From JAAYHG01 sp012735455 (GTDB taxonomy: Bacteria; Bacillota; DTU030; DUMP01): a DNA stretch of 64,000 nt. Made by a program: the position numbers and the translations under genes. The notes under the pieces are model-generated. The model was not told where the DNA came from. It worked only from the letters and a program-made list of their open reading frames with translations, and ran no database searches. How positions within the stretch are numbered: the stretch's first letter is position 1; each line of letters begins with the position of its first letter. This document shows positions 45,160 through 54,552 of this stretch, in pieces. The stretch covers positions 120,769-184,768 of the forward strand of contig JBMNIX010000012.1 in NCBI GenBank assembly GCA_050951365.1. The letters run 5' to 3'.

Positions 45160-45792
45160 ATGAATAAACTGGCTGTGGATTACACTTTGTATTTGATTAC
45201 TGATCGAGTACTTGTGGGTGAAAAGGATTTCTTCCAATCTGTGCGCCGGGCCTTGGAGGGCGGGGTTACCCTGTTGCAGGTGCGGGAAAAAGAGGCTAGC
45301 TCTAAGGAGTTTTATGAAACGGCACTCCGGCTGAAGAAGCTGGCTGCCGAATTTAGGGTGCCGCTGATTATCAACGATCGTATTGATGTGGCCCTGGCCA
45401 TTGACGCCGACGGGGTGCACATTGGCCAGGAAGACTTACCCCTGGATGTGGTGCGGCAGCTTGTCGGCCCCGACAAGATTGTTGGTTATTCTGCATCTAC
45501 GCCGGAAGAAGCTATCTATGGCGAAAAAATGGGGGCTGACTATTTAGGGGTGGGTGCTGTTTACCCTACCGGCAGCAAGAAGGATGCCGGGGTTGCAATT
45601 GGTATCACCGGTTTGCAGAGGGTTGTAGAATCCGTCTCCCTCCCTGTGGTGGGAATCGGCGGGATCGGGACAGCGAATGTAAAGGCTGTAAAGAAGACAG
45701 GAGCCGCCGGGGTCGCGGTGATTTCGGCGGTGTTGTCTCAGCCGGATACCTACCAGGCCGCCAAGGAGTTGGTGGACCTATGGCGGCTGTAA
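45160..45792 (+). CDS. thiE: Thiamine-phosphate synthase
   Basis: ThiE joins HMP-pyrophosphate and thiazole phosphate. The 210-residue TIM barrel shows LYLITDRVLVG, GGVTLLQVREKEASSKEF (substrate loop), LIINDRIDVALAIDADGVHIGQEDLP (in segments), GADYLGVGAVYPTGSKKDAG and VGIGGIGTANVKAV. It is full length. The ATG follows AAAGGGGAGG. No other thi gene and no TPP riboswitch was found next to it. Its stop overlaps the next gene by 13 bases. Confidence 0.96.
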   Translation: MNKLAVDYTLYLITDRVLVGEKDFFQSVRRALEGGVTLLQVREKEASSKEFYETALRLKKLAAEFRVPLIINDRIDVALAIDADGVHIGQEDLPLDVVRQLVGPDKIVGYSASTPEEAIYGEKMGADYLGVGAVYPTGSKKDAGVAIGITGLQRVVESVSLPVVGIGGIGTANVKAVKKTGAAGVAVISAVLSQPDTYQAAKELVDLWRL

Positions 45793-46430
45793 GCTATGCC
45801 TTTTTTGTAGATTTTGACGGTACCATAACAACCAGTGATGTTTGCTATGAATTAGTTGCCACCTTTGCAGGGGAAGGTTGGCGGGAGATCAATACCCGGT
45901 GGGAGCGGAAAGAACTCTCTACCTTAGAGTGCGCCCGGGCGACTTTTAAGCTGTTTCGGACCAAGAGCCCAGAGGATTTTGCACAGTTGTGTGAAAGGAT
46001 AACCTTGGAAGAGGGATTTCGCGAATTTGTGGCCTACTGCAGGGAAAAGGATTTCCCTGTGGTGATCCTAAGTGACGGTTACGACTACTACATTGAGCGT
46101 CTCCTGAAGCGGGAGGGGCTGGAGCTACCGTACTATGCGAACAAACTTCTTTTTTCTCCTGAGTTAGATGTGGAGGCGCCGTACCAGTCTGATTCCTGTA
46201 GTTCTTGCGGTGTGTGCAAGCTGGAGCTGCTCAAGAAACTGCACCAGCCGGGACAAAGAATAGTGTATATTGGTGACAGCCACTCGGATTTTTGTCCGGC
46301 CCAGGGGGCAGATTTAGTTTTTGCCAAGACAAAACTGTTTCAGCAGTACTGCCTTGATGCAGGAAAAGAGACCAGGTTTTTTAATAACTTCTTTGATATT
46401 CTCCGAGAAATAACGTGCCATGAGGATTAG
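45780..46430 (+). CDS. MtnX-like HAD-IB phosphatase
   Basis: The 216-residue haloacid-dehalogenase phosphatase has motif I FFVDFDGTITTSD (nucleophile Asp near residue 11), motif II VVILSDGYDYYIERLL, and motif III/IV IVYIGDSHSDFCPAQGADLVFA. It also has the Cys-rich SCSSCGVCKLELL insert of MtnX-type enzymes, which act in methionine salvage. The substrate here is unproven; overlap with thiE would also allow action on a thiamine-pathway phosphate (speculation). The start is within thiE, with GGAGTTGG upstream. Confidence 0.85.
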   Translation: MAAVSYAFFVDFDGTITTSDVCYELVATFAGEGWREINTRWERKELSTLECARATFKLFRTKSPEDFAQLCERITLEEGFREFVAYCREKDFPVVILSDGYDYYIERLLKREGLELPYYANKLLFSPELDVEAPYQSDSCSSCGVCKLELLKKLHQPGQRIVYIGDSHSDFCPAQGADLVFAKTKLFQQYCLDAGKETRFFNNFFDILREITCHED

Positions 46431-46470
46431 ATAGAATCCCTTTGACAAGTATTTCCATTAGATTACCCCC

Positions 46471-46522
46471 TTGTTACACCCCCGTTCCCGGGGGTATAAT
46501 ATTTTTACCGAACACTTGTTGG
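46471..46522 (+). promoter_or_regulatory. Sigma-A promoter and LexA (SOS) box of the mutasome cassette
   Basis: TTGTTA (46471-46476), an 18-base spacer and TATAAT (46495-46500) form a good promoter. At 46509-46522, right after the -10, CGAACACTTGTTGG differs from the symmetric Gram-positive LexA site CGAAC-N4-GTTCG at one base. Binding there would block transcription, as expected for a damage-inducible mutagenesis operon. Confidence 0.75.
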
Positions 46523-46533
46523 GGGGAACATTT

Positions 46534-47598
46534 GTGCTGATAGGGCACTGTTATTTAGAGGGGCTAAGGCCGTCGGACTGGGAGAGGTTTCTTGCCGCCT
46601 GCGGCTTGTTTACCGGTAATGTAGAGCGCGGAGAGGGGCCGGAAGTTTTTCTGGATCTTACCCGGCTGGCGGCGTCAAAAGAGGCGTTACTTGAGTTGAA
46701 GGCCCTTTTGGTGCCGCGTTTAGGAAGGCGTCTCTTTACTTCCTTGGCAAGCAACAAGCTCACGGCGCGCGCAGCTACCCTGGCTCAGCGGGTGGGTAGG
46801 GTACAAAGGGGTGAGGACCCGGTGGTGGTGCCACCAGGCAAGGAGGCAGAGTTTCTGGCCCCCCTGCCGGTGGGTTTTCTCTGGCCGCTGGGGGAGCGTC
46901 TCTGCAGGCGGTTGGCCCTCTTAGGCCTGGCCACCATAAGGGAGGTAGCGGCGCTGCCGCCGGATGAATTGTACCGTTGCTTTGGCCAACAAGGCTACCA
47001 GATTGCCCTGCTGAGCCGCGGCCTTGACGGCAGCCAGGTCAGGGGAGAGGCCTCCTGTTACCTGGAATACCGCTCCCCCTGGGCGGGGGCGGCTGATGGG
47101 GTGCGACTGACCAACTGGTGCCTGGAATCCGGACGCTACTTGGCCCGGTCCCAGGAACGGCGCCAGGTTTGGGGCCGGCGGCTTGAGCTCATCCTTTTTC
47201 CCGAGGCAGGAGAAGAGCCGGTGACTGCTGTGCGTGAGTTTAACCGCCCTGCTCTTACAGTAGAGGAGCTTCAATTTGCCCTGCTGCGCCTGCTGCCCTC
47301 GGTCCTGCCGCAGCGGCTGAGCTCGCTCTCGGTGCGGCTGGGGCCATTGGTTCCGCAGGTAGGGGAGCAGCTTAGCCTTTTGTCACCGTTTTCTCCACCG
47401 CCCCGTGAGCGGCAGCGCTTGCTGGGGGTGTTGAGCCGTTTGCAGGAACGCTATCCTGGGTGTGTGGACTGGGGTAGTAATTTACCAGTGAACAGGCGCG
47501 AGCAGGTACTGGCCTTCTATGACCCCCTGCGCCGCATGGCAGTGACAACTGGAACGACAACTGAAGCGAAGGTAGGGCAAAAACGTGCGGCTGGTTAA
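46534..47598 (+). CDS. ImuB-like Y-family polymerase homologue, N-terminally minimal
   Basis: The start is GTG 46534 with GGGGGG seven bases upstream; the frame upstream of it lies in the promoter. The 354-residue product has a partial palm (EVFLDLTRLAASKEALLEL), a region like the finger/thumb of Y-family enzymes with HhH elements (LALLGLATIREVAALPPDELYRCFGQ) and a little-finger-like C-terminus (EEPVTAVREFNRPALTVEELQ). About 80 N-terminal residues that carry the first catalytic Asp in DinB are absent, and the second acidic pair is not seen, so it is probably non-catalytic, like ImuB. ImuB acts as an adaptor for DnaE2. It is first in a three-gene set with DUF6504 and dnaE2. Confidence 0.82.
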   Translation: MLIGHCYLEGLRPSDWERFLAACGLFTGNVERGEGPEVFLDLTRLAASKEALLELKALLVPRLGRRLFTSLASNKLTARAATLAQRVGRVQRGEDPVVVPPGKEAEFLAPLPVGFLWPLGERLCRRLALLGLATIREVAALPPDELYRCFGQQGYQIALLSRGLDGSQVRGEASCYLEYRSPWAGAADGVRLTNWCLESGRYLARSQERRQVWGRRLELILFPEAGEEPVTAVREFNRPALTVEELQFALLRLLPSVLPQRLSSLSVRLGPLVPQVGEQLSLLSPFSPPPRERQRLLGVLSRLQERYPGCVDWGSNLPVNRREQVLAFYDPLRRMAVTTGTTTEAKVGQKRAAG

Positions 47599-47824
47599 CC
47601 GTCCGCTAACGGTGCGTACCGCTGCCGGTTTGCCCCGGGTTTTCACCTGGCAGGGGCGGGAACTGTGTGTGGATGCCGTGCGGGATGTTTGGGCCGACAC
47701 CGGAGAGTGGTGGCGGGGAGAACCAGAGAAGATCTTTTACCGTGTCTCGGCGGGTGGGGGACTCTATGAGGTCTACTTTGAACCTGCTAGCGCCAGTTGG
47801 GTTTTGTACAAGATCTACGATTGA
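47585..47824 (+). CDS. DUF6504-family small protein
   Basis: The 79-residue protein (RPLTVRTAAGLPRVFTWQG, AVRDVWADTGEWWRGEPEK, YYEVYF-type ending) matches the small protein often found between ImuB- and DnaE2-like genes; its role is unknown. It has a Trp-rich acidic middle. It starts at GTG 47585, overlapping the end of the ImuB-like gene by 14 bases. Confidence 0.75.
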   Translation: MRLVNRPLTVRTAAGLPRVFTWQGRELCVDAVRDVWADTGEWWRGEPEKIFYRVSAGGGLYEVYFEPASASWVLYKIYD

Positions 47825-47919
47825 ATCTAAGGCTGCTTCGCAAATGCTCCAGGAGCGAGCAGAGTATTCCTTCCATCATAGCTAAGCGAGCCGCGCGTTT
47901 TCCCTAAGAGGTGATTAGA

Positions 47920-50900
47920 GTGAAGGCCAAAGGTTTTGCGCACCTGCACGTTCACTCCCCGTTCTCGTTCCTCGACGGTGCCAGCCGCATCGAAGACTTG
48001 GTACAGCGGGCGGCAGAGCTGGGGCAACCCGCCCTCGCTCTGACGGATCATAACAACCTGTCGGGCGCAGTGCGTTTTACCCGGGTGGCGCGGACGGCTG
48101 GCATCAAGCCTATTCTTGGAGCGGAGGTTATTCTGGAAGGAGGGTATCACCTTACCCTTCTGGCCAGGGACAGTCGCGGCTATCGCAGTCTTTGCCGTCT
48201 CCTTACCCAGTCCCATCTGACGCATCCCCGTGGCTATCCCGCAGCGAGCTGGGAAAGTTTGTCTGCACACCGGGAGGGTCTGGTAGCCCTTTCTGGTTGC
48301 CGCCGGGGTGCAGTATCAGCCCGGATACTCGCAGGGCGCTTGGCCGAGGCCAGGGCGAGTGCCGAGCGTCTGCTCGGCATATTCGGCCGGGAGAACTTTT
48401 ACCTGGAGCTTATTCCTGGCTTGCTTCCCGGTGATCGCTCCCTGCACCAAGCCTTGGCCGAGCTGGGGGCTACCCTGAACATACGGCTTGTAATTACGGG
48501 GGATGTTCACTATGCCCGGAAGGCGGATTTTTACCTGCACGATCTTTTCACCTGCGTTCGCACCTTGACCACTGTTTCGGCCCTTCACCCTGAACGACCC
48601 CTTAACGCCGAAAATTACCTGAAGGCAGGGGAAGAACTCATGGCACTGCTGCCGGAGTTCACCTGGGCCATGGCGGAGACCGCTGCCCTGGCCGCAGAAC
48701 TGGAGCCTTCTTTGCCTGAGGGCGAGGCTTTGTTCCCCCGTTTTCCAACACCTCCAGGCGAGACGGCGGCAGAGATGCTGCGCCGCCTTACCTATGAGGG
48801 GGCGCAGCGGCGTTACGGCCGCTTAACGGCGACCCTAAATGAACGCTTAGAGCGGGAGCTGGCGGTTATTTCCAGCTTGGGCTTTGCTGATTATTTTCTT
48901 GTGGTTTGGGATGTGGTGCGCGAAGCCAAAGAGCGGCGTATCCGCTGCGCCGGACGCGGTTCGGCGGCGGACTCGGTGGTATCTTACTGCCTGGGTATTA
49001 CCGAGGTGGACGCTTTTCAGCGGGAGCTTTTGTTTGAACGCTTTATGAGCCGGGAACGGGCGGAACGGCCCGACATAGACTTGGATATTGATGCCCGCCA
49101 CCGTGACGACCTGGCTGACTACCTTACCCGACGCTACGGTGCTGACAAGGTGGCAGCCGTGGCCACTTACAGCACCTTTCAGGGCCGCTCGGCGGTGCGC
49201 GACCTGGGCAAGGCCCTGGAACTTGAAGAAACTGAGCTGGACGCCCTGGCCAAGCGCCTGCCCTACTTTGTGACGGCCGACGGCATCCGAGCGGCCCGGG
49301 AACGGGTGCCGGAGTTAAAAAACAGCTCTCTCCCCTGGGAGCGCTACGAACAGTTATTGGACTTTTGTGCGGCGGCTGCTGGTCTGCCTCGCCATTTGGG
49401 TACGCACCTGGGAGGTCTGGTGGTGGCCCGGGAGCCACTGGCAAACCTGGTACCGTTGCAGCGGGCAGCCAAGGGCGTGGTGGTGACACAGTTCGACAAG
49501 GATGACGTTGAGGACCTGGGGTTGGTAAAGCTGGACCTGCTTTCCCTGCGCACCTTTGGCGCGGTAGAAGAGTCCTTAAGGACGCTGAGGACCAGCGGGC
49601 AGCCGCTGGACTATGACCGCCTGCCTTTGGATGACAAGGCTACCTTTAGGATGCTGCAGAAGGGCAGGACCATTGGTGTTTTCCAGCTGGAGAGTCCGGC
49701 CCAGCGTGCCCTGCAGAGCCGCCTGGGGGCTAGCAACATGGAAGATATAGTTGCCAGCTTAGCCCTGATCCGTCCCGGACCCATTAAGGGTAACATGGTG
49801 GAGCCGTATATCGCCCGCCGTCGTGGGGAAGAGGAGGTTTCTTATCTGCTTCCCGCCCTGAGGCCGGTGCTGGAGAAAACCTACGGTGTGGTGTTGTTCC
49901 AGGAACAGGTTATCGCTATTGCTACTATAGTAGCCGGGTTCGGTGCAGGCGAGGCGGATCGCTTGCGGCGGGTAATGACCCATGCCAGGTCTCAGGCGGA
50001 GATGGCGGCCATCGGCCGCGAGTTTGTAGCCCGGGCGGTAGCCAGGGGTGTAGCCGAGGAGACGGCTCAAGCCATTTTCGCCACCATAGCTGGCTACGCC
50101 AGCTATGGTTTTTGTGAGGCTCACGCCGCTGCCTTCGCTACCACCGCCTACAAGACTGCCTACCTCCTGTGTCACCACCCAGCCCATTACCTGGCGGCCC
50201 TCCTTAGCCTGCAGCCCATGGGTTTTTACCCACCCTGGGTGTTGGTGGGAGAGGCACGGCGGCGCGGTGTGCAGGTGTTGCCGCCGGATGTTAACAAGAG
50301 TGCTGCCCAGTATACAGTGGAAGGCGGTGCCGTGCGGGTGGGCCTTAAACAGATCAAAGGGGTAGACGAAAAGGTTCTTAAAGAACTTCTCGCTGCGCGT
50401 TCTAACTCGTCCTTACACTTCCCTGGCCGACTTAAAGGAGCGCTCGGGCCTTTCGGCCGACTTGCGGGAACGTTTCATTCTCAGCGGGGCCTGCTCCGCC
50501 TTCGGCAGCAACCGCCGTGCGCTCCTTTGGGAGGATAAGCTGGGACGAAAGGGGGCGGCGGTAGCGGATTTTTCCCAGACCGACAAGATCCTTCTCGAAT
50601 GGGATATTCTGGGATTTTCTCCCAGCGGGCACCCCTTAAGCTGTCTGCGACCCAGGTTCAGAGAGCAGGGTATAAGGAGCATTTGCGATGTTCTGCGGTT
50701 GTCCCGCGGGCGGGAGGTCCAGGTGGCAGGGCTGCCCATTCGTCCTCACCGGCCACCCACCCGAAGCGGTCGCACCGTGGCCTTCTTTTCGCTGGAGGAC
50801 GAGACCGGTATTCTTGACGTTACCGTTTTTGAGGATGTCTACCGCCGTGACGGCCAGATGCTCTTTAGCGGGACTCCCGGACCGCTGCTTGTTCAGGGAC

Positions 50901-50992
50901 ACGTAGAACGGCGTGGAGCAGGGGTGAGTGTTACCGCCGCAAGGATTCAAGCCTTAACAAAAATCACCCCCGGTACAGCGTACCAGGAGTGA
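47920..50992 (+). CDS. dnaE2: DnaE2-type DNA polymerase III alpha subunit (frameshifted)
   Basis: Two frames (to 50538 and 50462-50992) join near 50408-50413 when one base of TCCTT is removed, giving about 1023 residues, the usual DnaE2 length. The N-terminal PHP domain has HLHVHSPFSFLDGAS and LALTDHNNLSGA; the polymerase core has CAGRGSAADSVVSYCLGI, the catalytic PDIDLDIDARHRDDL and YGVVLFQEQV; a helix-hairpin-helix KQIKGVDEKVLKELL and an OB fold (VQVAGLPIRPHRPPTRSGRTVAFFSLEDE in segments) follow. The start is GTG 47920 after AGAGGTGATT. Together with the ImuB-like protein it forms a mutasome for translesion synthesis. The frameshift would remove the OB fold if real. Confidence 0.9.
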
Positions 50993-51012
50993 TTGAGGGT
51001 TAGGGATTGATG

Positions 51013-51522
51013 CTACCAGCGATCGTAGTGTATCCGAGCTGGATTGTAGCGATTGGCAGGCGGCTTCTGTTCGCCCGGGTAGCCCACGGCGACCAGTGAA
51101 AAAGGCACTATCGTGTCAGGCATTTGCAGGAGCTTTCTTAAGTTAGCCTCGCGCTCCTCGTCAGGGTAGATTCCGATCCAGCAGGTACCCAGGCCCTTGG
51201 CATGCCCTGCGAGGAGGATGTTTTGGGTGGCGGCTGCACAGTCGGACGGCCAGCGTCCTTTGGCTTTCTCCAGCCCCGGTTCCCCGCAGACCGCTATAGC
51301 CAGCGGAGCTTCTTTCAACATCTGAGCGTACTTATGAAAGGTAGTGATTTCGTTCAGGATGCTGCGGTCTTTAATTACGACAAAATGCCAGGGCTGCGAG
51401 TTGTGGGCCGAGGGTGCGCTCATGGCTGCCTTGAGCAGTGATTCTACCAGCTCGTCTGGGACTGGCTGCGAGGTGTACTTGCGGATGCTTCTACGGGCAA
51501 GAATAGTGTCAATAGCGTCCAC
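51013..51522 (-). CDS. Nitroreductase-family FMN oxidoreductase
   Basis: The 169-residue flavoprotein has the FMN pattern LARRSIRKYTSQPVPDEL, AAMSAPSAHNSQPWHFVVI, AATQNILLAGHAKGLGTCWIG and VAVGYPGEQKPPANR. It reduces nitro or quinone compounds with NAD(P)H; the true substrate is unknown. It lies on the minus strand, converging on dnaE2, and is last in a loose row with the PPC-domain and PLP-enzyme genes. Confidence 0.92.
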   Translation of the reverse strand: MDAIDTILARRSIRKYTSQPVPDELVESLLKAAMSAPSAHNSQPWHFVVIKDRSILNEITTFHKYAQMLKEAPLAIAVCGEPGLEKAKGRWPSDCAAATQNILLAGHAKGLGTCWIGIYPDEEREANLRKLLQMPDTIVPFSLVAVGYPGEQKPPANRYNPARIHYDRW

Positions 51523-51604
51523 TTAAATACCTCCCATCTCAAGAGTAGTCCCACGCCCTTAGTTATAGACAGGTGCTGTCCTTAGCATTCTCACAGGTGT
51601 ACAC

Positions 51605-52084
51605 TTAATCCAGGTCAACATCCCACTGACCGTGAGGCGGGAAAATGGAGGCCTTTTGGGTTTCTTTCAGGACCCCCAGGGTCACCACAACCTTAATTAA
51701 GGCCTCGGTGCCGGCGGAAAGGTGACCACCGGCAGTTCGCACTGTATCGCCGTCCACATAGGAAGCCGAGAAGTGGGCGTGCACCTCTACTCCGCCGGTG
51801 TTGCGTCGTGCCACCCAGCCGGTGAGGGAGACAAGTTCCAACGGATTCTCAACCACCATGTAGAGGCGATGTTCGTCGCTGACAAGAAAATCCGGCGGCA
51901 TGACGCGTACATTACGGAAGGTGGCCTTTTTCAGAGCCCCGATTCCGCCGAGGATAACGGCACTGTCGATACCGTTCTTCTCCACTGCTTCCTTGATGGC
52001 TGCCAGCAGGTCTGCGTCCTTGGTGACCTTGACCTGTAGCACTTTGTCCAAGGTGAAGGCTTTGCTGCTGTCCACAAGTGACAT
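51605..52084 (-). CDS. PPC (DUF296) domain protein
   Basis: The 159-residue single-domain protein shows the PPC fold pattern: DLLAAIKEAVEKNGIDSAVILGGIGALKKATF, LTGWVARRNTGGVEVHAHFSAS (in segments; the HAH group may bind metal) and VRTAGGHLSAGTEALIKVVVTLG. In plants this domain follows AT-hooks; bacterial single-domain forms are uncharacterised. The ATG follows AAAGGGGGATTA. Confidence 0.85.
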   Translation of the reverse strand: MSLVDSSKAFTLDKVLQVKVTKDADLLAAIKEAVEKNGIDSAVILGGIGALKKATFRNVRVMPPDFLVSDEHRLYMVVENPLELVSLTGWVARRNTGGVEVHAHFSASYVDGDTVRTAGGHLSAGTEALIKVVVTLGVLKETQKASIFPPHGQWDVDLD

Positions 52085-52228
52085 GTTAATCCCCCTTTAG
52101 CGTTGGCATATAATCAGCCTTGACTTATTTTTCGTTATCACACGGCGTATACCTGCCTAGAATGGCAGAGGGCCAATAAAATGGTGCAAAATGAACAAGA
52201 CTTCCATTGCTGACTTCCGACCCGGGTC

Positions 52229-53614
52229 CTAGCTGCGGGCAGCAGTCAGCAGTCGGTCAATCTCGGCCACTTTAGCACGTTCTTCGCTCCACCATGCTTG
52301 GCTGCGCTGGGCGTTTAGCTCGGCCACGGTTTTACCTTGCTGTTCCACCCAGGTGTAATACTTGAGATTGAACCAACGCTGCCGGTTCAGAGTGGTTCCT
52401 TCTTGAATGTAGTCCAGCTTCACCCCCTGGAAGATGCTATGGTAGCGCACAGCGGCCTGGACCTGGTCTAGGCGGCCGAAGCGCTGGTTCAGGTCGTCCA
52501 TGACAGAGTGGTAGCGGTCAATGGCGTCGGTAAGGATAGTCACCACATTGGCGCTAGTAGGCAGCTGCCAGTACTTGGCGGTCTTGATGGCACCCAGGAC
52601 GTTGGCCACGCCGGAAATGCCAAAGATAGTAGCCAGATCCTTTACGGTTTCGGTCGGGATGCCAACAGCGCTGTTTAGATACTCCATGCCCTCCGGGTCG
52701 GTCAAGAGCTGCAGGCCCAGCTTAGCTTCCATATCATCGATACACATGAGGGCGTCCATGTTCAGTACGTTGTGGATCCAGGTGACGTGCTTATCACCAA
52801 TACCTTGAATGTCGTGGTCGCCGTAGCCGTTGCAGTACAGGGTGGGGCACTGGATAGGCTCCAAACCTACGATTTTATGCTCGGGGTAGAGTTCCTTTAA
52901 GCGGTCGCCGGCGGCGATAGTTCCCGCCGAGCCCATGGCCGAGACGTAGGCGGCGCAGCGCCCGTCGCCAATACCCTGATTCTTAAGCTCGGTCATGAGT
53001 TCAACAATGGTGTTGCCGGTAACGTAGTAGTGAAAACGGTAGTTGGCCATGACTTCAAACTGGTTAAGGATACGGGTGTTGGGCTGTTTTGCCAGCTCGT
53101 TGCACTTATCGTAGATCTCCTTAACGCTGGACTCGCAGCCGGGGGTTTTGATGTAGCGTGCCCCGTAGCTTTCAATGAGCTGAAAACGTTCCTGGCTCAT
53201 GAGTTCGGGCAGGATCACCAGGGCGTCATAGCCCATGCGGGAACCAACCCAAGCTCCCCCAATACCGTAGTTGCCGGTGGAAGGGTAGACTACGGTGTCG
53301 CGGCCGGGAAATATACTGCCTGTCAGTTGGTTTTCCATGGTGACTGAGTAGGTGGCGCCTACCTTATGGGACCCGGTGGGAAAGTCGCGGCTGTAGAGCA
53401 CTATGATGTTGGCGTCTACACCGGTAAGCTCTTTAGGCAGAACCAGATAACAGGGTGTGCCGTCGGGTTTTTTCCAGGTAATGTTGTAGAGGTTTATCGG
53501 GTCCAGAGGTGCCGCTGTCTTGGCCGCTAAAGCCTGTTGGCGGACCTTAGGGTCTATTTTTTCAGGGTGTAACATTTCTTCAAAGGTAGGTCCCCAGATG
53601 AGTTTTGCTGGCAT
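52229..53614 (-). CDS. Fold-type II PLP-dependent enzyme, substrate unknown
   Basis: The 461-residue protein belongs to the tryptophan-synthase-beta/threonine-synthase fold: the PLP Lys is in RDFPTGSHKVGATYSV near 100, TGNYGIGGAWVGSRMGYDALVILPE (in segments) forms the phosphate/substrate loop, and AMGSAGTIAAGDRLKELYPEHKIVGLEP is the second domain. The N-terminal 60 residues (KLIWGPTFEEMLHPEKI) and the long C-terminus are distinctive of a subgroup annotated as cysteine-synthase-like. Trp-rich C-terminal helices are present. The reaction cannot be named from sequence. It starts at ATG 53614, with GGGGGATAC upstream. Confidence 0.85.
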   Translation of the reverse strand: MPAKLIWGPTFEEMLHPEKIDPKVRQQALAAKTAAPLDPINLYNITWKKPDGTPCYLVLPKELTGVDANIIVLYSRDFPTGSHKVGATYSVTMENQLTGSIFPGRDTVVYPSTGNYGIGGAWVGSRMGYDALVILPELMSQERFQLIESYGARYIKTPGCESSVKEIYDKCNELAKQPNTRILNQFEVMANYRFHYYVTGNTIVELMTELKNQGIGDGRCAAYVSAMGSAGTIAAGDRLKELYPEHKIVGLEPIQCPTLYCNGYGDHDIQGIGDKHVTWIHNVLNMDALMCIDDMEAKLGLQLLTDPEGMEYLNSAVGIPTETVKDLATIFGISGVANVLGAIKTAKYWQLPTSANVVTILTDAIDRYHSVMDDLNQRFGRLDQVQAAVRYHSIFQGVKLDYIQEGTTLNRQRWFNLKYYTWVEQQGKTVAELNAQRSQAWWSEERAKVAEIDRLLTAARS

Positions 53615-53859
53615 TATTTTTGTATCCCCCTCAGCTTGTTGTTAGGAGAGGCCTGGTACTGGCTACTAGGTTGTGCCGCTCGCTATCAAGCAAGTAACAA
53701 CCCCCTTACGATTATTTCACTTTCATACTATTTCGCCAGAACCAGGAAGAATCCTCTCGGTTAAGGGTAGTAACGGCGGGGAAGAGCCCCCGGCAGGATA
53801 ACCGCTGATGGGCGCGGAAACATAGTAATGAAATTTGGGTGGGAACGGAGAGATCTTGG

Positions 53860-54552
53860 ATGGCGGAATGCGTAAAGATACTTGTGGTAGAAGACGAAGC
53901 GCGGATGCGGGATCTTTTACGCCTCTATCTCGAGCGCGAGGGTTACTGGGTGGTGGAAGCAGACAACGGCAAGAAAGCTCTGGAGAAGGTGGCGCGAGAG
54001 GAGTTCGCCCTTATTATCCTGGACGTGATGCTGCCAGGGATGGACGGACTTAAAGTCTGCCAGGAGATACGGCGTACGCATGCGGTTCCGATCATCATGC
54101 TTACCGCCCGGGGTGAGGAGATTGACCGTATAACCGGTTTTGAACTGGGGGCAGATGACTACGTGGTAAAGCCTTTTAGCCCGCGGGAGCTTGTCATGCG
54201 AGTGAAGGCGCTGCTGCGGCGCTCCTGCCCGCAGCCAGCTGGCCGAGACGTGCTTACCTTTCCCGGCCTCAGTATTGATCACCCGGCCCGCCGGGTGGAA
54301 GCCGCGGGGCATGAGGTCTCCCTGACCCCGAAAGAATACGATCTCCTTTACTTTCTTGCGTCGCAAGCAGGACGTGTTTTTACCCGCGAACAACTCTTGG
54401 AGAAGGTGTGGGGCTACGATTTTTACGGTGACCAGCGCACTGTGGACACCCATATTAAGAACCTCCGCGAGAAACTTAAGAGGGCAGGCCGGGGGGCAGA
54501 ACACTTAGTAACCGTTTGGGGTGTCGGTTACAAGTTTGAGGTGAAGGCATAG
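53860..54552 (+). CDS. OmpR/PhoB-type response regulator
   Basis: The 230-residue regulator has a receiver (ILVVEDEARMRDLL, LIILDVMLPGMDG with the phospho-Asp near 54, YVVKPFSPREL) and a winged-helix output domain (LTPKEYDLLYFLASQAGRVFTREQLLEKVWGY in segments, then TVDTHIKNLREKL). ATG 53860 is used because GGAGAG lies upstream. It overlaps the kinase start by one base. It is probably a PhoP/ResD/WalR-type regulator; the regulon is unknown. Confidence 0.95.
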   Translation: MAECVKILVVEDEARMRDLLRLYLEREGYWVVEADNGKKALEKVAREEFALIILDVMLPGMDGLKVCQEIRRTHAVPIIMLTARGEEIDRITGFELGADDYVVKPFSPRELVMRVKALLRRSCPQPAGRDVLTFPGLSIDHPARRVEAAGHEVSLTPKEYDLLYFLASQAGRVFTREQLLEKVWGYDFYGDQRTVDTHIKNLREKLKRAGRGAEHLVTVWGVGYKFEVKA

